Notes under the pieces: model-generated
What the model was told of the DNA's origin: nothing
The model's input: the letters and a program-made list of their open reading frames with translations, nothing else
Database searches by the model: none
Shown: positions 11,161 to 21,687 of the stretch, piece after piece
How the letters are laid out: every line of letters starts with the position of its first letter
Numbering within the stretch: the first letter of the stretch is position 1
DNA from: Akebia trifoliata
Taxonomy: Eukaryota; Streptophyta; Magnoliopsida; Ranunculales; Lardizabalaceae
NCBI GenBank assembly: GCA_017979445.1
Contig: CM030710.1
Span: 11,332,248 to 11,396,247, forward strand
Reading direction: 5' to 3'
Length of the DNA: 64,000 nucleotides
Position numbers and translations under genes: made by a program

Positions 11161-12490
11161 TTGAGTGTAGCGAATCAAAAAAATGTAGACTCAAACTCCA
11201 TTTTATATATTTGCTTGTTCGCATCTTACTTTAGTGAACTCAGATTGAATCCATGAAGACAAAAAGTTGATCTTCCCAAGCTCTGGGTCTGACAGGGATT
11301 GGGCCTAAATTCTAGGCTTCTTGGTTTGATGTATGGCTCTTGACAAAGTTTTGTTGCACGATGTAGGGCTCTTGAAACTGTTTGATAAAAAAGATAATTT
11401 TGAACGTAAGGATTTCAATTTGTGTTCACTTTGGTAAAAGTTGACTTTGTAATTAAATTTGATAAAACTTTCTGAAGCGGGGTTTTACTTAAGTGTTTTT
11501 CGATGATTGCACATCCACAAATGAAGTTATGAAGTGGAGATAATTTTATTTAAGTCTCTTTTTTTAAGAAGTGACGTAAATTTTGAAGACACACCCTTTA
11601 AGTAACCTCAAGCTCTTACCACTATGCTGCACCTTTTGTGGATTTGGGTTTGAACGCTCGTCCTTCGAAGGACCTCAAGCTCATCATTATGTCACATTTT
11701 CGACAGGCTAAACACTAATTGATTTGTCTTCGAGAATTTTCCACTCTCAATTTTTTATTTTCTATTTAGTTCTTCCAAGCAATTTTTCCTCATTCTTGAG
11801 TTGTGTGTCCCTATGTCAAGAAAACTTCAATTTTTTTGGGGTGCATATGCTATGTTTTAATAAACAAGCTACATACCTTGTACATTTACACGTGTTTGTA
11901 ATACATTTTATTTTTTCGTACTTGGGTTTATTGATGTTACTTTATCTTACTTGTATGAATGCTTTGATTCTGCAAAATTTGACAGATTAGGTCCGAAAAT
12001 ATGAAAAGAAAGGGCGCTTCCTATGGAATTTATAGAAATCTCTAATCATTTTTTTCAATTTTTTTTTGTTCTGGTTGTTGGTTATCAGTGGTCATTTAAA
12101 AAAAATTGATTGTTGACTACCTTTGGCTAGTTCAAATTTTTGTTATGGCAGTTGATTACCTTTGGCCAATGCAAACTTTTGCCCTAGTGTAGGTAAGGTA
12201 TGGACCATAACTTTTTTCACATTTTAAAGTTCAGAAATTGATCTTTTGTACAAAAAAGTTATGATTTTATTTAAAAATACTTGCAATTTTGACTATGAAC
12301 TTGCGACTCTCTTTTTTTGAATCAAAGATGGAGCAAACCAATTATTCATGAGCAATTGGTAATGAGATCGGGGAAGGATCCAATGCCTTGAATCCTGTGT
12401 TTCTTAGTTTGAATCGGTACTCTATCAAAGAAAATCATACAACTTGATAAATTTAATCTATGTCCACGGATCAAGATGGATTGGTGAAAA
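11161..12490 (-). mobile_element. TatC 3' UTR between polypurine tract and antisense gene
   Basis: No coding sequence is recognised on the element's own strand. An open frame of 88 codons at 11724-11990 (+) has no recognisable domain; it lies upstream of the antisense gene and could be part of its 5' untranslated region. The repeat motif of the LTR (ggctagttcaaa, ttaccttt) reappears at 12105-12180. Confidence 0.5.
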
Positions 12491-12499
12491 CAAGTTGGA

Positions 12500-13900
12500 C
12501 TTTTTTCATTCTTTATAGGAGGTGAAAGTGAAATGGGATTTGATTGAAGCTATGATCGAGCATTGGATTCCAGATTCTAATATATTTCGATTCAAAAAGT
12601 ATGAGCTTACGCCAACTACCAAAGAAATTGAGAGGATCCTCCGGTTATATTTCTCAAATAAGATAGTCTTCCCTCTTTTATGACCTAGCTATAAGAATGA
12701 GGTAACCCAATTTCTTGGCATCCATCGTTCTAAACGAGAGAAGTTAGATAGGGATTCTACCTTAATTTGATTATCAAAACCCTATATCTTTCAACATGCT
12801 ATCTCTAGTATTAAGTCAGATATCTAATTGAATGCCCTATCTCTAATGGTTGTAAATCAAATTTTATTTCCTAGGGAAGATATCCTAGAAGATCCCTCCT
12901 TGAACAGCATAATCACTCACATTCGTGAAGGTGATCGGTTAGCTCTAATGATTCTAGTTAAGCTTTATAGAGCTTTGACAGCTTATGCTATTAAGAGCCA
13001 TTTTTTTGGGATGCGTACCCCTTTTGTAGGTAAAACAAAACACACTTATTTTAACTCATTTTTCAAAACTTGTTGTAAATTTATGAATTTTTATAGATTT
13101 TTGTTACAAAATTTTATTTTTAGTTATTATTTGATTACTTCCCTGTTTTGATGCAGCTTTGGCTCTTTGATCATCTCTCTTCTATCAAAGCAATTGCGTG
13201 TCCTTTATCTTATAGTGTCGATTTGATTTCCATGATGTTGATAAGAGAGTATCCGCACTTCATGATGGGAAAGGAGAACTGGTACACTTATCTTTAGTCT
13301 GTCGATGAGAGCATGATTAGATAGGTATGCTCTTTCCAATACTCTACCCAGCCTTATCTATCATTTAATAATTGTCGATTCTTAGTTTTGATTGGTTTGC
13401 CGGGGTCTATGCATTATTTCTTATTCCAAGTCCTCTATCAGTTTGGTCACATTCAAGGAGTCCATTGTCTTAAGGACTTTAGTGACTTGATTGAAGATTT
13501 CAACTCTTTAGACATTCGTTTACGAGATCGGCTTTCTAGGCTTTAGGAAAATATAGAGACTCTCTATACACCTATCTTTGCTTCTCATGATTTTGTTTGG
13601 TACTAGTCCTGGCTTAGAGATTTGGTGGGTATTCTTCCTCTTCCTACTCTTGGTTCCAATCTTAGTTCACATGTTTCTTGCATTCACGACTACTATGATT
13701 GGATTGAGGATCTTTGAGTAGATCGCCATCATATCAAGCATGTCTAGGTACAATCAGAGCAAATACTACAATCTGGCGTTGAGCGCTTGAGTGTTACTTT
13801 AAGTGACAGCAAGAGTCTAAGATGTAGCAATGCTGGGAGGTACCAAGCTGAGATTGAGGATCTTAGGATGAGGTTGAGCTCCAATACTCGTGTTGACAAC
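12500..13900 (+). pseudogene. Antisense extra ORF of TatC: DUF7745 / plant-mobile-domain-like, 5' part
   Basis: Reading plus-strand frames shows, in order: LIEAMIEHW, LTPTTKEIERIL, a block around NALSLMVVNQILFPR, then after an intron LWLFDHL, later LIGLPGSMHYFLFQVLYQFG, and a heptad-like tail EIEDLRMRL. This order (N-terminal LTPT-E block, LWL-DHL block, PL.GL.G...V.RQFG block, coiled-coil C-terminus) is what I know of the DUF7745/plant-mobile-domain group that occurs both as host-like genes and as extra ORFs of Tat-lineage Ty3/gypsy elements. Several in-frame stops show it is dead. It runs opposite to the TatC pol and sits next to the 3' LTR. The C-terminus was cut by element I and resumes at 45453. 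The family call rests on motif order, not a search. Confidence 0.6.
13030..13156 (+). other. Probable spliceosomal intron in the antisense extra ORF
   Basis: A 127-base AT-rich segment begins gtaaaac after TTTTGTAG and ends ttttgatgcag before CTTTGG. Removing it brings the block FLGCVPLL into frame with LWLFDHL, separated only by one TAG codon at the junction. These two blocks are adjacent in this protein family. The U-rich interior is typical of plant introns. Confidence 0.55.
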
Positions 13901-13905
13901 ATGGC
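13901..13905. other. Target-site duplication ATGGC (left copy) of element I
   Basis: ATGGC directly precedes the LTR end at 13906, and an identical ATGGC follows the LTR start at 45448-45452. The interrupted coding frame of the antisense gene continues across the pair, which confirms the insertion point. Confidence 0.9.
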
Positions 13906-14489
13906 TAAAAACGCTTTCAATTCACAGGTTGCGGATTTATTTTTTTGGAGTTTGGGAGTCGCCACCGAGTTTTACAGTCTAGGAATCGAAACATGACTCA
14001 AAATCGAAAAAATATACTAATCTATGAAAAGAATCCGGGGATTACGTTACGGGATCAAAAGGTGTTAGGCACCGATTTCACTCGGCAAACGCCAGTCTCT
14101 ATTTTTTCCAAAAATTATTACATTGCTAAAAACGACCTAAAAAAATAAAATAAAAACCTAACTTAGTTCCCTCAGAGCTGACGGAGAACGTCCTCGTGTG
14201 AGTTTTCCTACTTTTTCTCCCTAACTAGATCCGCTTCCAATCTCCAAGATGAGATATTCTCCTCCTAGATCTAAGTATTTTCTGATTTTTTAGTGTTCTG
14301 CGAATTTATGGGTGTTTTTGGAGTACTTCTATTTTGAGCAAAAAATGGGATTTGAGTGTTAGGTAGGGAATTAGGACTTTAGATTTAAGGTTTTAGGAAG
14401 GCTGGGGATAGTTTTTCGCCTCTCTTTCCTAGGATTTTTCTTGACCTGCGAGATTAGATTGTGGAGGTTCCTTTTTAATGAATAATAAG

Positions 14490-15689
14490 TGTCTCGAAAT
14501 ACTAAATTATATGCACGTTTTCCAGACATTTATCTTGATTTTTGTCCTTATTTCTCCGTATTAAGGTAATAATCATAATAAGTCTCGAAACATCATGTTG
14601 TATGTTAATTAAGCTTAATTATACATAAATAAATTCATTTACTAGATAAATTTAATTACGTGTGTTTCTTATACAGAAAATCAACATTTTGAAATCAAAA
14701 TCTCAAGGCAAAAGCATTTGGACCCACTTTGGAATGCCCTAATCCTTAACTCATGTTCTCCTCTTCTGTCTTTTTTTTGCAAAGAAAAGTGAAGGTTACT
14801 TTTAGATTCTTCTACACATATTTTTCTCTATAAATAGAACGTCAATCTCTAGAGAAATCCTCCTTCTTGGCTTTCTCATCCAAGACTCCTTTAATCTAAG
14901 GCTCTTAATCTCTTCTCTTATATTTTTATATTTTTATCTTCTAATTATTTTCATTTTGACTAAATAGTTTTGTAAAAAGTAGAAAAAGAAGAATTTGTAA
15001 GTTTCTCCATGAAATGAAGAAAATTTCTTTCATCTCTTATCTTCCCTTTCTTGCGATAACATTATACTAAGCTCCCCTCCATTGGAGAGTGGAAAAGCCT
15101 AGAGCAAGTTCTTATGTTATTTCTAGTTTCATGTCATTCTTTTATCTAAAATGCTCATGAGTTCTCTTTAAGATTTCTTACACCTTTTATTCTTAATATA
15201 GATACTTTATGCTTAGTTTAGATCAAGATAAAGTATGCTTAAAATAAATAGTTGGTAGTAGGAAGGTCAAAGAATTCTACTTTGTTTATGTTCCCTTATT
15301 AGCTTTCATTTGTTGAATTTTCCGATCTAAAAAGCTAATACTAAGCCCTTATGATTGAAATATAAAAAGGCTAGAAACTAGGAGTTATTCATTAACATGT
15401 TTTAGGTAGATCCACCTCCAATGGTGCATTAATTTCATAAGTTTAATTACTTTTAACTTCATTTACTTTGGTATATTTTTCAGCAACTTTAAATTTTCTT
15501 GATAAGTTCAAAAATCCATGAATAGAAAAAAAAAACAGTTTTAATCCCATTTGGTTGTTACGAATTTTATCCTCTTAGCTTAACTCTGCTCCCCCTTTCT
15601 CTTGGGTTCGATCTTCTACTTACCCCACAAATAAGGTAAAAGTAAGATTAATATTAACTCCGGTAGAAAAAATAACGATATTACCACCA
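14490..15689 (+). mobile_element. 5' LTR of nested Ath element
   Basis: The LTR starts TGTCTCGAAATAC and ends GATATTACCACCA, 1.2 kb in all, with TATAAATA at 14829-14836. The last 430 bases reappear at 19612-20048 with high identity (for example gtagatccacctccaatggt and cctcttagcttaactct). The start resembles the minus-strand Ath LTR at 2810. Confidence 0.75.
14829..14836 (+). promoter_or_regulatory. TATA box of Ath 5' LTR
   Basis: TATAAATA in the context tctcTATAAATAgaac, followed within 60 bases by CT-rich leader sequence. Confidence 0.5.
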
Positions 15690-15695
15690 GAATTT

Positions 15696-15713
15696 TGGCA
15701 CCGCTGTTGGGAA
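15696..15713 (+). other. Primer binding site, tRNA-Asp type
   Basis: TGGCACCGCTGTTGGGAA lies six bases after the LTR end. It matches the TGGCGCCGTTGCCGGGGA consensus (complement of the plant tRNA-Asp 3' end) at most positions. This site is characteristic of Athila-like Ty3/gypsy elements and separates this family from the tRNA-Arg-primed Tat families around it. Confidence 0.7.
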
Positions 15714-16552
15714 AAGGTAAAGGTAGTGGTAAGTTTTGATTTAAAATTTATTTCTTTTATTTTTTCTATTTTTGTTATTTTCTGTAAATTCAAGTGTTCT
15801 TGAGGGTTTAAGAGAAAAGAAAGAAGAAAAAAATTTGAAAAGAAAAAAAAAGTCATTCCCGTGTTCTTTTTCACCCTAAACAGTAGAACTTAAACTAACT
15901 GTAACTTTTTGCTATAATCTCTGATTAACTCTTATAATATATCGATTTGGGGTAGAACAAAATTTTCTATCATATATGATAAAGTCAGCAAGATTTTGAT
16001 AAGTCAGAATCTATTTTTGAGTTCGTTTACTATCAATTCTTTTTTACTCCTTATAGGTGTATATTTTTTTTCTTTTTTTCTTTCAATTTCCTTAGTCTTT
16101 AGTTAGGTTTATTTTTCTATTTTAGAAACTCTTGTATAGGATTCCTTGTAAATTTTTTATATTATCCAAGAAGGCTTGGATTGTAATAAACTAGGGAAGG
16201 ATGATAGTGGGACGAAACTATTTTGACCCCTCGGGTTAGTACATAGAAATTGGTATCGATGGCCTAAGTCAACTCATATTTTTCAACCCCCCCTCCCTCT
16301 AGAATGGGAAGTAATTTTCACACCACTCACGCACCTCTTATTAGGGTGTTTCTGTGTTGATTTTGAATTATTAATCTGTACACCTTAATTTACAAATAGT
16401 AATAAAGGCACCCTTACGAGGATGGTACCATAAGATAAGAATCAGATTTCATCACTAATATCTTACTTTTCTAGGAAATTGGATTCACAACCACAAATTA
16501 ATTAAAATTGGTTAAACTTGACTTTAGGCCCTATCAAGCTCAATAGGCAAAG

Positions 16553-16760
16553 CTAAGCTAAGTTGCACCAATTGCACTTCTTGGTAGAAAACAGTGCCTA
16601 AGCACAATCCTGCCCCATTATACCTCGTGTACTAAGGGGATAAAAGACGTCTATTCTAGACGTGAGGTGATTTAAGAGTGTCTTTGCTCAACATCATGCA
16701 CAACTTCTCAACTGGGGAGTAAACTAACTGTTTGCAATTTTAGAGATTTGGATTGGAGGC
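16553..16760 (+). repeat. Leader module shared with TatA elements
   Basis: About 200 bp running from ttgcaccaattgcacttctt through cttaacatc-type and catgcacaacttctcaactg blocks. It matches 28470-28690 (minus) and 51240-51450 (plus), which lie in the leaders of two TatA elements with a different primer site. Within it, 16647-16663 forms a perfect 7-bp hairpin with a 3-base loop (ACGTCTA-ttc-TAGACGT). It lies between primer site and gag in all three cases. Confidence 0.75.
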
Positions 16761-16975
16761 TAATATTACCACTTTGAAACAATTAAGAGCTGTCTAGTCA
16801 TAAAAACTCAATATTACTTATGAATTCTTCCCTCTCTTATGTGCAAATTAATAGTATATAAATATAGAACCTCATGCAAATTTTACATTCTCATGGAGTT
16901 TATAAGATAATCGTAGATCTCATGTATTCTATGTAATAATTACGATCATTTTTCCGAGCGTTGTCCAAGTCTACC

Positions 16976-17666
16976 TATGCTACGTGCTACGCAGGCCAAT
17001 ATGCTTCATTCTCAAAATTCTAATTGGATGCCTACACCTAGTCCGTTCGACCAACCATACCACATAAATAATTTATTTTCCTAGGATACCATACCTAATC
17101 AAAAGGAGTTCACTCAAGGTAGTCATTTTGATAACCTTGAGGATTTTTTTATGCACGACACCTCGATGATGAATCCAACCATAATTCCCAAACAATCCTA
17201 TGATTCTCAACATTTCTCTAAATATAGAGTTGTAGAGCAAGAGTCAACATTTAATGACTCATTTTTGTCTTTTCCTCCAACTTCATCTTTAAAGTCTTTG
17301 ATGACTTAGTTGTTAAATCAACAATAATAGTTCATCCAACAACAATAGCTCCATCAACAACAGGAAATAGGTCAAGCCTTAGCTAGTATAGGAACTCAAT
17401 TGAGTCACCTAGCACTGTCTTTAGAAGAAGAAAATTTTGCTAAATTAAAAAATGAGGATATCTCCATCCTAGAAAATCTACCATTCTTTCAAAATAACTT
17501 TAGTGACCAGTTTTACTCTTTTAAAGATTTTGATGATTGTCCATCAATAATCGATAATCCCGTCTCAATTGAAGTTCAAATTCAAATCAATGAGGTTATA
17601 GTTCCAATCAAAACAATGATGAAAGTCCAACTAGGTCAACTTACTATTCCCTTAGAAAAAAGATAA
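16976..17666 (+). pseudogene. Gag-like remnant of Ath element
   Basis: One reading frame with a few stops runs from about 16976 to 17666 and is glutamine-rich near 17320-17370. It ends in a block IGTQLSHLALSL followed by an acidic stretch and LGQLTIPLEKR. The QL..LA..L pattern after a glutamine-rich linker resembles the C-terminal part of gypsy Gag polyproteins. The Gag core domain and zinc knuckle are not seen. The open part (17400-17666) is 88 codons. This is a motif-level call. Confidence 0.4.
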
Positions 17667-17706
17667 TGCTTAATTTTAAAATGAGATAACCCCCGAAAGC
17701 CAACCA

Positions 17707-18117
17707 ATGTTTCAAATTCCCAATAAGCTAACCAATTGTACAAATTTTGCTAAGGAAATTGATCCATCAGAGGAAACTGTTATTCAAGAAGAGTCAAAGA
17801 TCAACTCTAATTTATTAGTCACACCAATTTCGACCACTACTGATCTAACCTCGTACCCTATCCAGCCTATCATTTCACAAGATTGTAAAGAATCTACCTA
17901 TCTTACAACTTCTATTCTCTTAAGAAATACGATGATTGAGAACTATTTCAAAAATGTGATGACACTAAGAGCTAAGGACAAACGAGGGATGTTAATCATT
18001 TTTAAAAACCATTCTCATATCCCTATGATGATCAAAATCTATTTGCCTATTATTTGGGATGGGAAGTCGAATGTCGTGTTTGTCAAATTAGTTGTTAGGA
18101 AAATTCCTAAAAAATAG
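17707..18117 (+). pseudogene. Ath internal ORF of unknown function, 136 codons
   Basis: An open frame starts at ATG 17707 and ends TAG 18117, rich in Ser, Thr, Ile and Asn in its first half and lysine-rich at the end. I do not recognise a domain. It lies directly upstream of the conserved post-ORF stretch, where the end of pol or of an envelope-like ORF would be expected. It may be a fusion left by the internal deletion. Confidence 0.35.
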
Positions 18118-18660
18118 ACCTTTTAATAGGTCCGGCTGAAGACGTTAAACTTAGTGATGCTTGGGAGGCAATCCATGTGCTTTTGTTTTAATAAGTAGTG
18201 TAGTTAGGAAACAAACTTTCTTAAAATAAAAATAAAAAAAACTCCAACCCTAATCCCTTTCTTATTATTTTCCTCTTCAAGACAACTCTCAACCAAACCA
18301 ATCAATCAGCACTATGAGGACTGCAGACTGGTTAGCAATTGTTGATTGAGTAATAGAGACAGATGTTGGCCTATATTGAAGAGAAGAAGGCACAGGTCAT
18401 TGAAAGTTCAGATTCATATTAGGATGGTTTTTATTTTTAGATTAAGATATTTTTAAGTTATTTATTAATTCTTAGGTAGGATTTTATTTATGCAAAATTA
18501 TTTTGAAAATTATAATTGTTATAACTTTCAATCTTTTCACATCAGTTGTAACAAGATTTTGCATATTAATGCCCAATCTATTTTAGGTGTGATCTAACAT
18601 TTTTCTCTCTTTCTTTACTACGTGTATATTGAGGATAATATTTCATTTAAGTTTGAGGGT
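18118..18660 (+). mobile_element. Post-ORF region of Ath element
   Basis: It contains gaagacgttaaacttag and gcttgggaggcaatcc at 18134-18172 and a tgaggataatatttcattta block followed by agtttgagggtatta at 18628-18662. Both are the sequences that usually follow the coding region of Athila-like elements. The second resembles a polypurine tract, but about 950 bases of UTR separate it from the LTR remnant. Confidence 0.6.
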
Positions 18661-19611
18661 ATTAGGTTAACTCACAATTGTATTGCATATCATTCTAGTT
18701 TAGTTTCATGTTTTCAAAAAAAAAAATTGAAAAAAAAATAAAAAATATTTAACACTTTCGAAATATTTTCTTCAAAATCTTTATGTACTTTTTACATATG
18801 AATTTTAAATCTCAAGCTCATGTCCTAACTTTTGATCATAAGTTCTTTTTAGTTATTCCTCATTAAGAAAATCATGAAAAAATTACTTTGGAAATTTACT
18901 TTTGATTAAGTACTTAGAAAAATAAGATTTTATGGAACAAGAATTGACCCTCTTCTTTGTCTAGAGTGTTAAGGGAAACCTAGTCTAGTAAACTATGACT
19001 TCCTTGTCCTTTGGTTGGCTGGTTAGAAGAAAAAATGAACTAGGGTTAATATGACATAGACAGCAACCATATGATTAGACTGGGTACCTTGAAAAGGGTT
19101 ACCTGTTTTTTGTAAAAAGAACACCAGAAAATGATCAAGTCTGAAAAAAGTTGAGAAAATAAAAAAGCAAAAAGATATAAAAAAGATCAAAGTAAAGCAA
19201 AAAGGTTGAAAAATGAAAAAATACAAAAATAAAAAGAGTCCAATGAGACCAATTAGTTCAGTAGGGTGAAAGTTGTCAATAGTAAAAATGTGAGTAAATT
19301 GGAATATAACAGATAAAATCCCTTAAAGATATTAAAGTGAACATTCACACCTCTCACAATCTCAAATAGAATCCTTAGTTTCGAGTTAGAATATAGGTAG
19401 AACCGACCATTTTTAACAATTAGGAGGTGAAATCTTGTTCCTAAAAAAGATGTTACTTTTAAAAAGAAAAAAAAATCAGAAAATCGCATAAACACCCAAG
19501 TTATCTTTGAAATTTTTTAAAATGAAGAATAAAAACTTAGAACTTTGTTCAAACATAAATAACAGTTGACTGATTTGTGAAATATCATTATGTTCGTCTT
19601 ACATACTTTGA
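18661..19611 (+). mobile_element. 3' UTR of Ath element
   Basis: It matches 2833-3920 on the other strand, for example attaaagtgaacattcacac and cagataaaatccctt. A-rich runs are at 18718-18745 and 19150-19240. Open frames on the minus strand here (19023-19226, 19253-19495) are complements of A-rich tracts and are not called. Confidence 0.55.
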
Positions 19612-20048
19612 TTTTAATAGTAGGAAGTTCAAGGAATTCTACTTTGTTTATGTTCCCTTATTTATTTTCATTTGCTAAATTTTTTTATCTAAAGAGTTAA
19701 CATCAAGTCCTTACGATGAGTTATAAAAAGGCTAGAGACTAGCAGTTGCTCATTAACATGTTCTAGGTAGATCCACCTCCAATGGTGCTTTAATTTCATA
19801 AGTTTACTTACTTTTAACTTCATTTACTTTGGTTCATTTTACAACAACTTTAAATTTTCTTGATAAATTCAAAAATCCATTAAAAGAAAAAAAATAGTTT
19901 TAATCACATTTGGTTTAAACGAATTTTATCCTCTTAGCTTAACTCTACTCCCCCTTTCTCTTGGGTTTGATCCCTTACTTACCTCACAAGTAAGGTTAAA
20001 GTAAGACTAATATTAACTCTTGTGGAAAGAACAACGATATTACCACCA
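19612..20048 (+). mobile_element. 5'-truncated 3' LTR of Ath element
   Basis: This matches only the last 430 or so bases of the 5' LTR, beginning near tagtaggaagttcaa and ending GATATTACCACCA. The first 760 bases of the LTR are missing. Confidence 0.75.
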
Positions 20049-20887
20049 TAGAATTTTTTGGAAGTTTTAAGTTTGACTAAGTCTTTTTAAGATTAATGTT
20101 TAATTAGGGTTTTGAATTAAGATTTTAAAATAGGATTTCAATTCTTACGTAGAATGAATATTTTTTAGTTTTTTGGAGAACTCTCTAATTATATATTTAA
20201 TTCTTTAGGCCCTTAGATGGAGGGGTATTTTATAAATATCAGGTGGGCCCCACTTGAATAAGTGGACCACCACTTAAAATTTGGCCGTGGGCTTTGGCTG
20301 TGGACTTAATTAATTGGTTTTAATTGTTTAAAATTTTTAATTTAATTTATTAAGATTTTACTTTACTATAATTAATATTTTAATTATTAATTTCAAAATT
20401 TTAAAATTTTGTGGTTGGAAAATTATCGTTTTGCCCCTAAAGAGGACTTTTGTGTTGAAAGGTCATTTTTTGATGTTTTGTGTTGAAATGTTGAAAATTA
20501 TCGTTTTGTGGAATTTGGTACAAATAGGCAGAATAATTTATTTGATTTTAATTTGTTATTTTTTTATATTCGAAAGGATTTTCTTAATCATAATGTAGGC
20601 TCTAGGGATGTTTTGATGTTAAGGGTATTTTGGTAATTTTATCATTTTAATGATTTTTCTCGTAAAATATTTTTTGTCTCAAAATGATGATTTCTATCTT
20701 TTGAGTCATATTTCTTAGCGTATCGTAGTTGCTAAACTTTTATTTTCTTGAGATACCTCATCCAAAATTTTGAAACATATCTAATAACAACAAAAATCAT
20801 TGGAATATTCATCCATTATTGAGAACCGTTACAATCGGATTGACGAATTGATTAATCAGGTGAGTGCAAAAATGGGATAGCGACAGA

Positions 20888-20905
20888 TGCCCCTCTTTGA
20901 CAGAT
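20888..20905 (-). other. Polypurine tract of element I
   Basis: The minus strand reads CTGTCAAAGAGGGGCATC directly before the LTR start at 20887. The core AAAGAGGGGCA is shared with the TatC tract at 11141. Confidence 0.8.
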
Positions 20906-21379
20906 AGTTGAAGCAAACTAGATAGCAAAACTACTTTAATTGATAATGTGATATCCGAATACCAAAGGTAGTGACAGTTCATTTTGTAGTCTGATTTAGT
21001 AATCCGTCGTGGCGTTTGGATCTTTGAGGGTAAAACTCTCCTCGAACTAAAAGGTTGTCAAGTCCTCGAGCCTAAACTCTCACTGACGATATTAGATTCT
21101 TGAATTTTAGTAAATTATCCCTTACTAAGGTAAAAGTACACGTGTGTGCGAGTGTGATGCTTACGAAGTATCCTATCGGATCATTGAGAGTAAACTTTTC
21201 TCGATTAAAAATAATGTCAGGTCCTGGAGATCTTCTCTCACTGACAATAATTATTTAAATTGAAATGCATATATGCAACGAAAGCAATCATGAAATTATG
21301 GTAAGGTTGAACACCAAGGTAATTAGAGCCATAACATTATCATAATAAAGTGATGTAAGAACTTCATTAAATCCTTTTT
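20906..21379 (-). mobile_element. Element I 3' UTR next to the polypurine tract
   Basis: Non-coding. It holds two imperfect copies of a roughly 170-base segment, recognisable by ggatctttgagggtaaaact (21020) and ggatcattgagagtaaactt (21179), each followed by ctctcactgac. It corresponds to 56230-56372 of element II only in its last part. Confidence 0.5.
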
Positions 21380-21687
21380 GAAATTCTTTTTTAGTGTTTG
21401 AAAAATTTTGAGTCTTGTTTATTGGACTCGAGCTTATTTGAACCACGTTTATCGGACTAACGTTAGTAGGAACTTAAAAATTTTTATTCAAGTTGCTATC
21501 TCGTTTCTTGGACTCAAATTTATTGGAGCCACGTTTCTTAGGCTAAGGTTTACATGAACTTAAAAAATCCTAGTAAAGTTGGAGTTTCGTTTCTCGGACT
21601 CGAACTTATTGAAGTCACGCTTCTCGAGCTAAGGTTTGCAGGAACTTAAAAAATCCTACCAAACATGGAGTCTTGTTTCTCAGACTC
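21380..21687 (-). repeat. 86-bp tandem array, first part
   Basis: Units of 86 bp (for example ggagtttcg at 21581 to ggagtcttg at 21667) are built from tttctcggactcgaac, cacgcttctcgggctaagg and ggaacttaaaaaatcctac. A solo LTR splits the array at 21688, and it continues at 23280. Confidence 0.8.

Larger units (their letters stand above)
14490..20048 (+). mobile_element. Ath element (Athila-like), internally deleted, nested in the LTR of element I
   Basis: The 5' LTR is about 14490-15689, followed by a tRNA-Asp-type primer site. The internal region has gag-like remnants and the conserved gacgttaaacttag / cttgggaggcaa stretch that follows the last ORF in Athila-like elements. A 3' UTR comes next, then a 5'-truncated 3' LTR (19612-20048). 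No reverse transcriptase, integrase or RNase H motif is present in 3.9 kb of internal sequence. The left edge is uncertain by about 12 bases, because the flank aatgaataataag has no counterpart in the intact LTR; a clean 5-bp duplication is not seen (ATAAG left against TAGAA or ATAGA right). Confidence 0.75.
13906..20887 (-). mobile_element. 3' LTR of element I, split by an Ath insertion
   Basis: The parts 13906 to about 14489 and 20049-20887 align in order with the 5' LTR 43927-45447: gggagtcgccaccgagtttt, gtgttaggcaccgatt, the ttcttgacctgcgagatt block, then the gactaagtctttttaagatt and ccttagatggagggg blocks. The minus-strand start at 20887 reads TGTCGCTATCCCATTTTTGC. The two parts add up to about 1.42 kb, against 1.52 kb for the 5' LTR. 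Confidence 0.85.

Noticed and set aside
13744..13965. Minus-strand frame opposite the antisense extra ORF
   Set aside because: Shadow of the plus-strand coiled-coil tail; it also crosses the insertion boundary at 13906.
19023..19495. Minus-strand frames rich in Phe
   Set aside because: Complements of A-rich 3' UTR of the Ath element.
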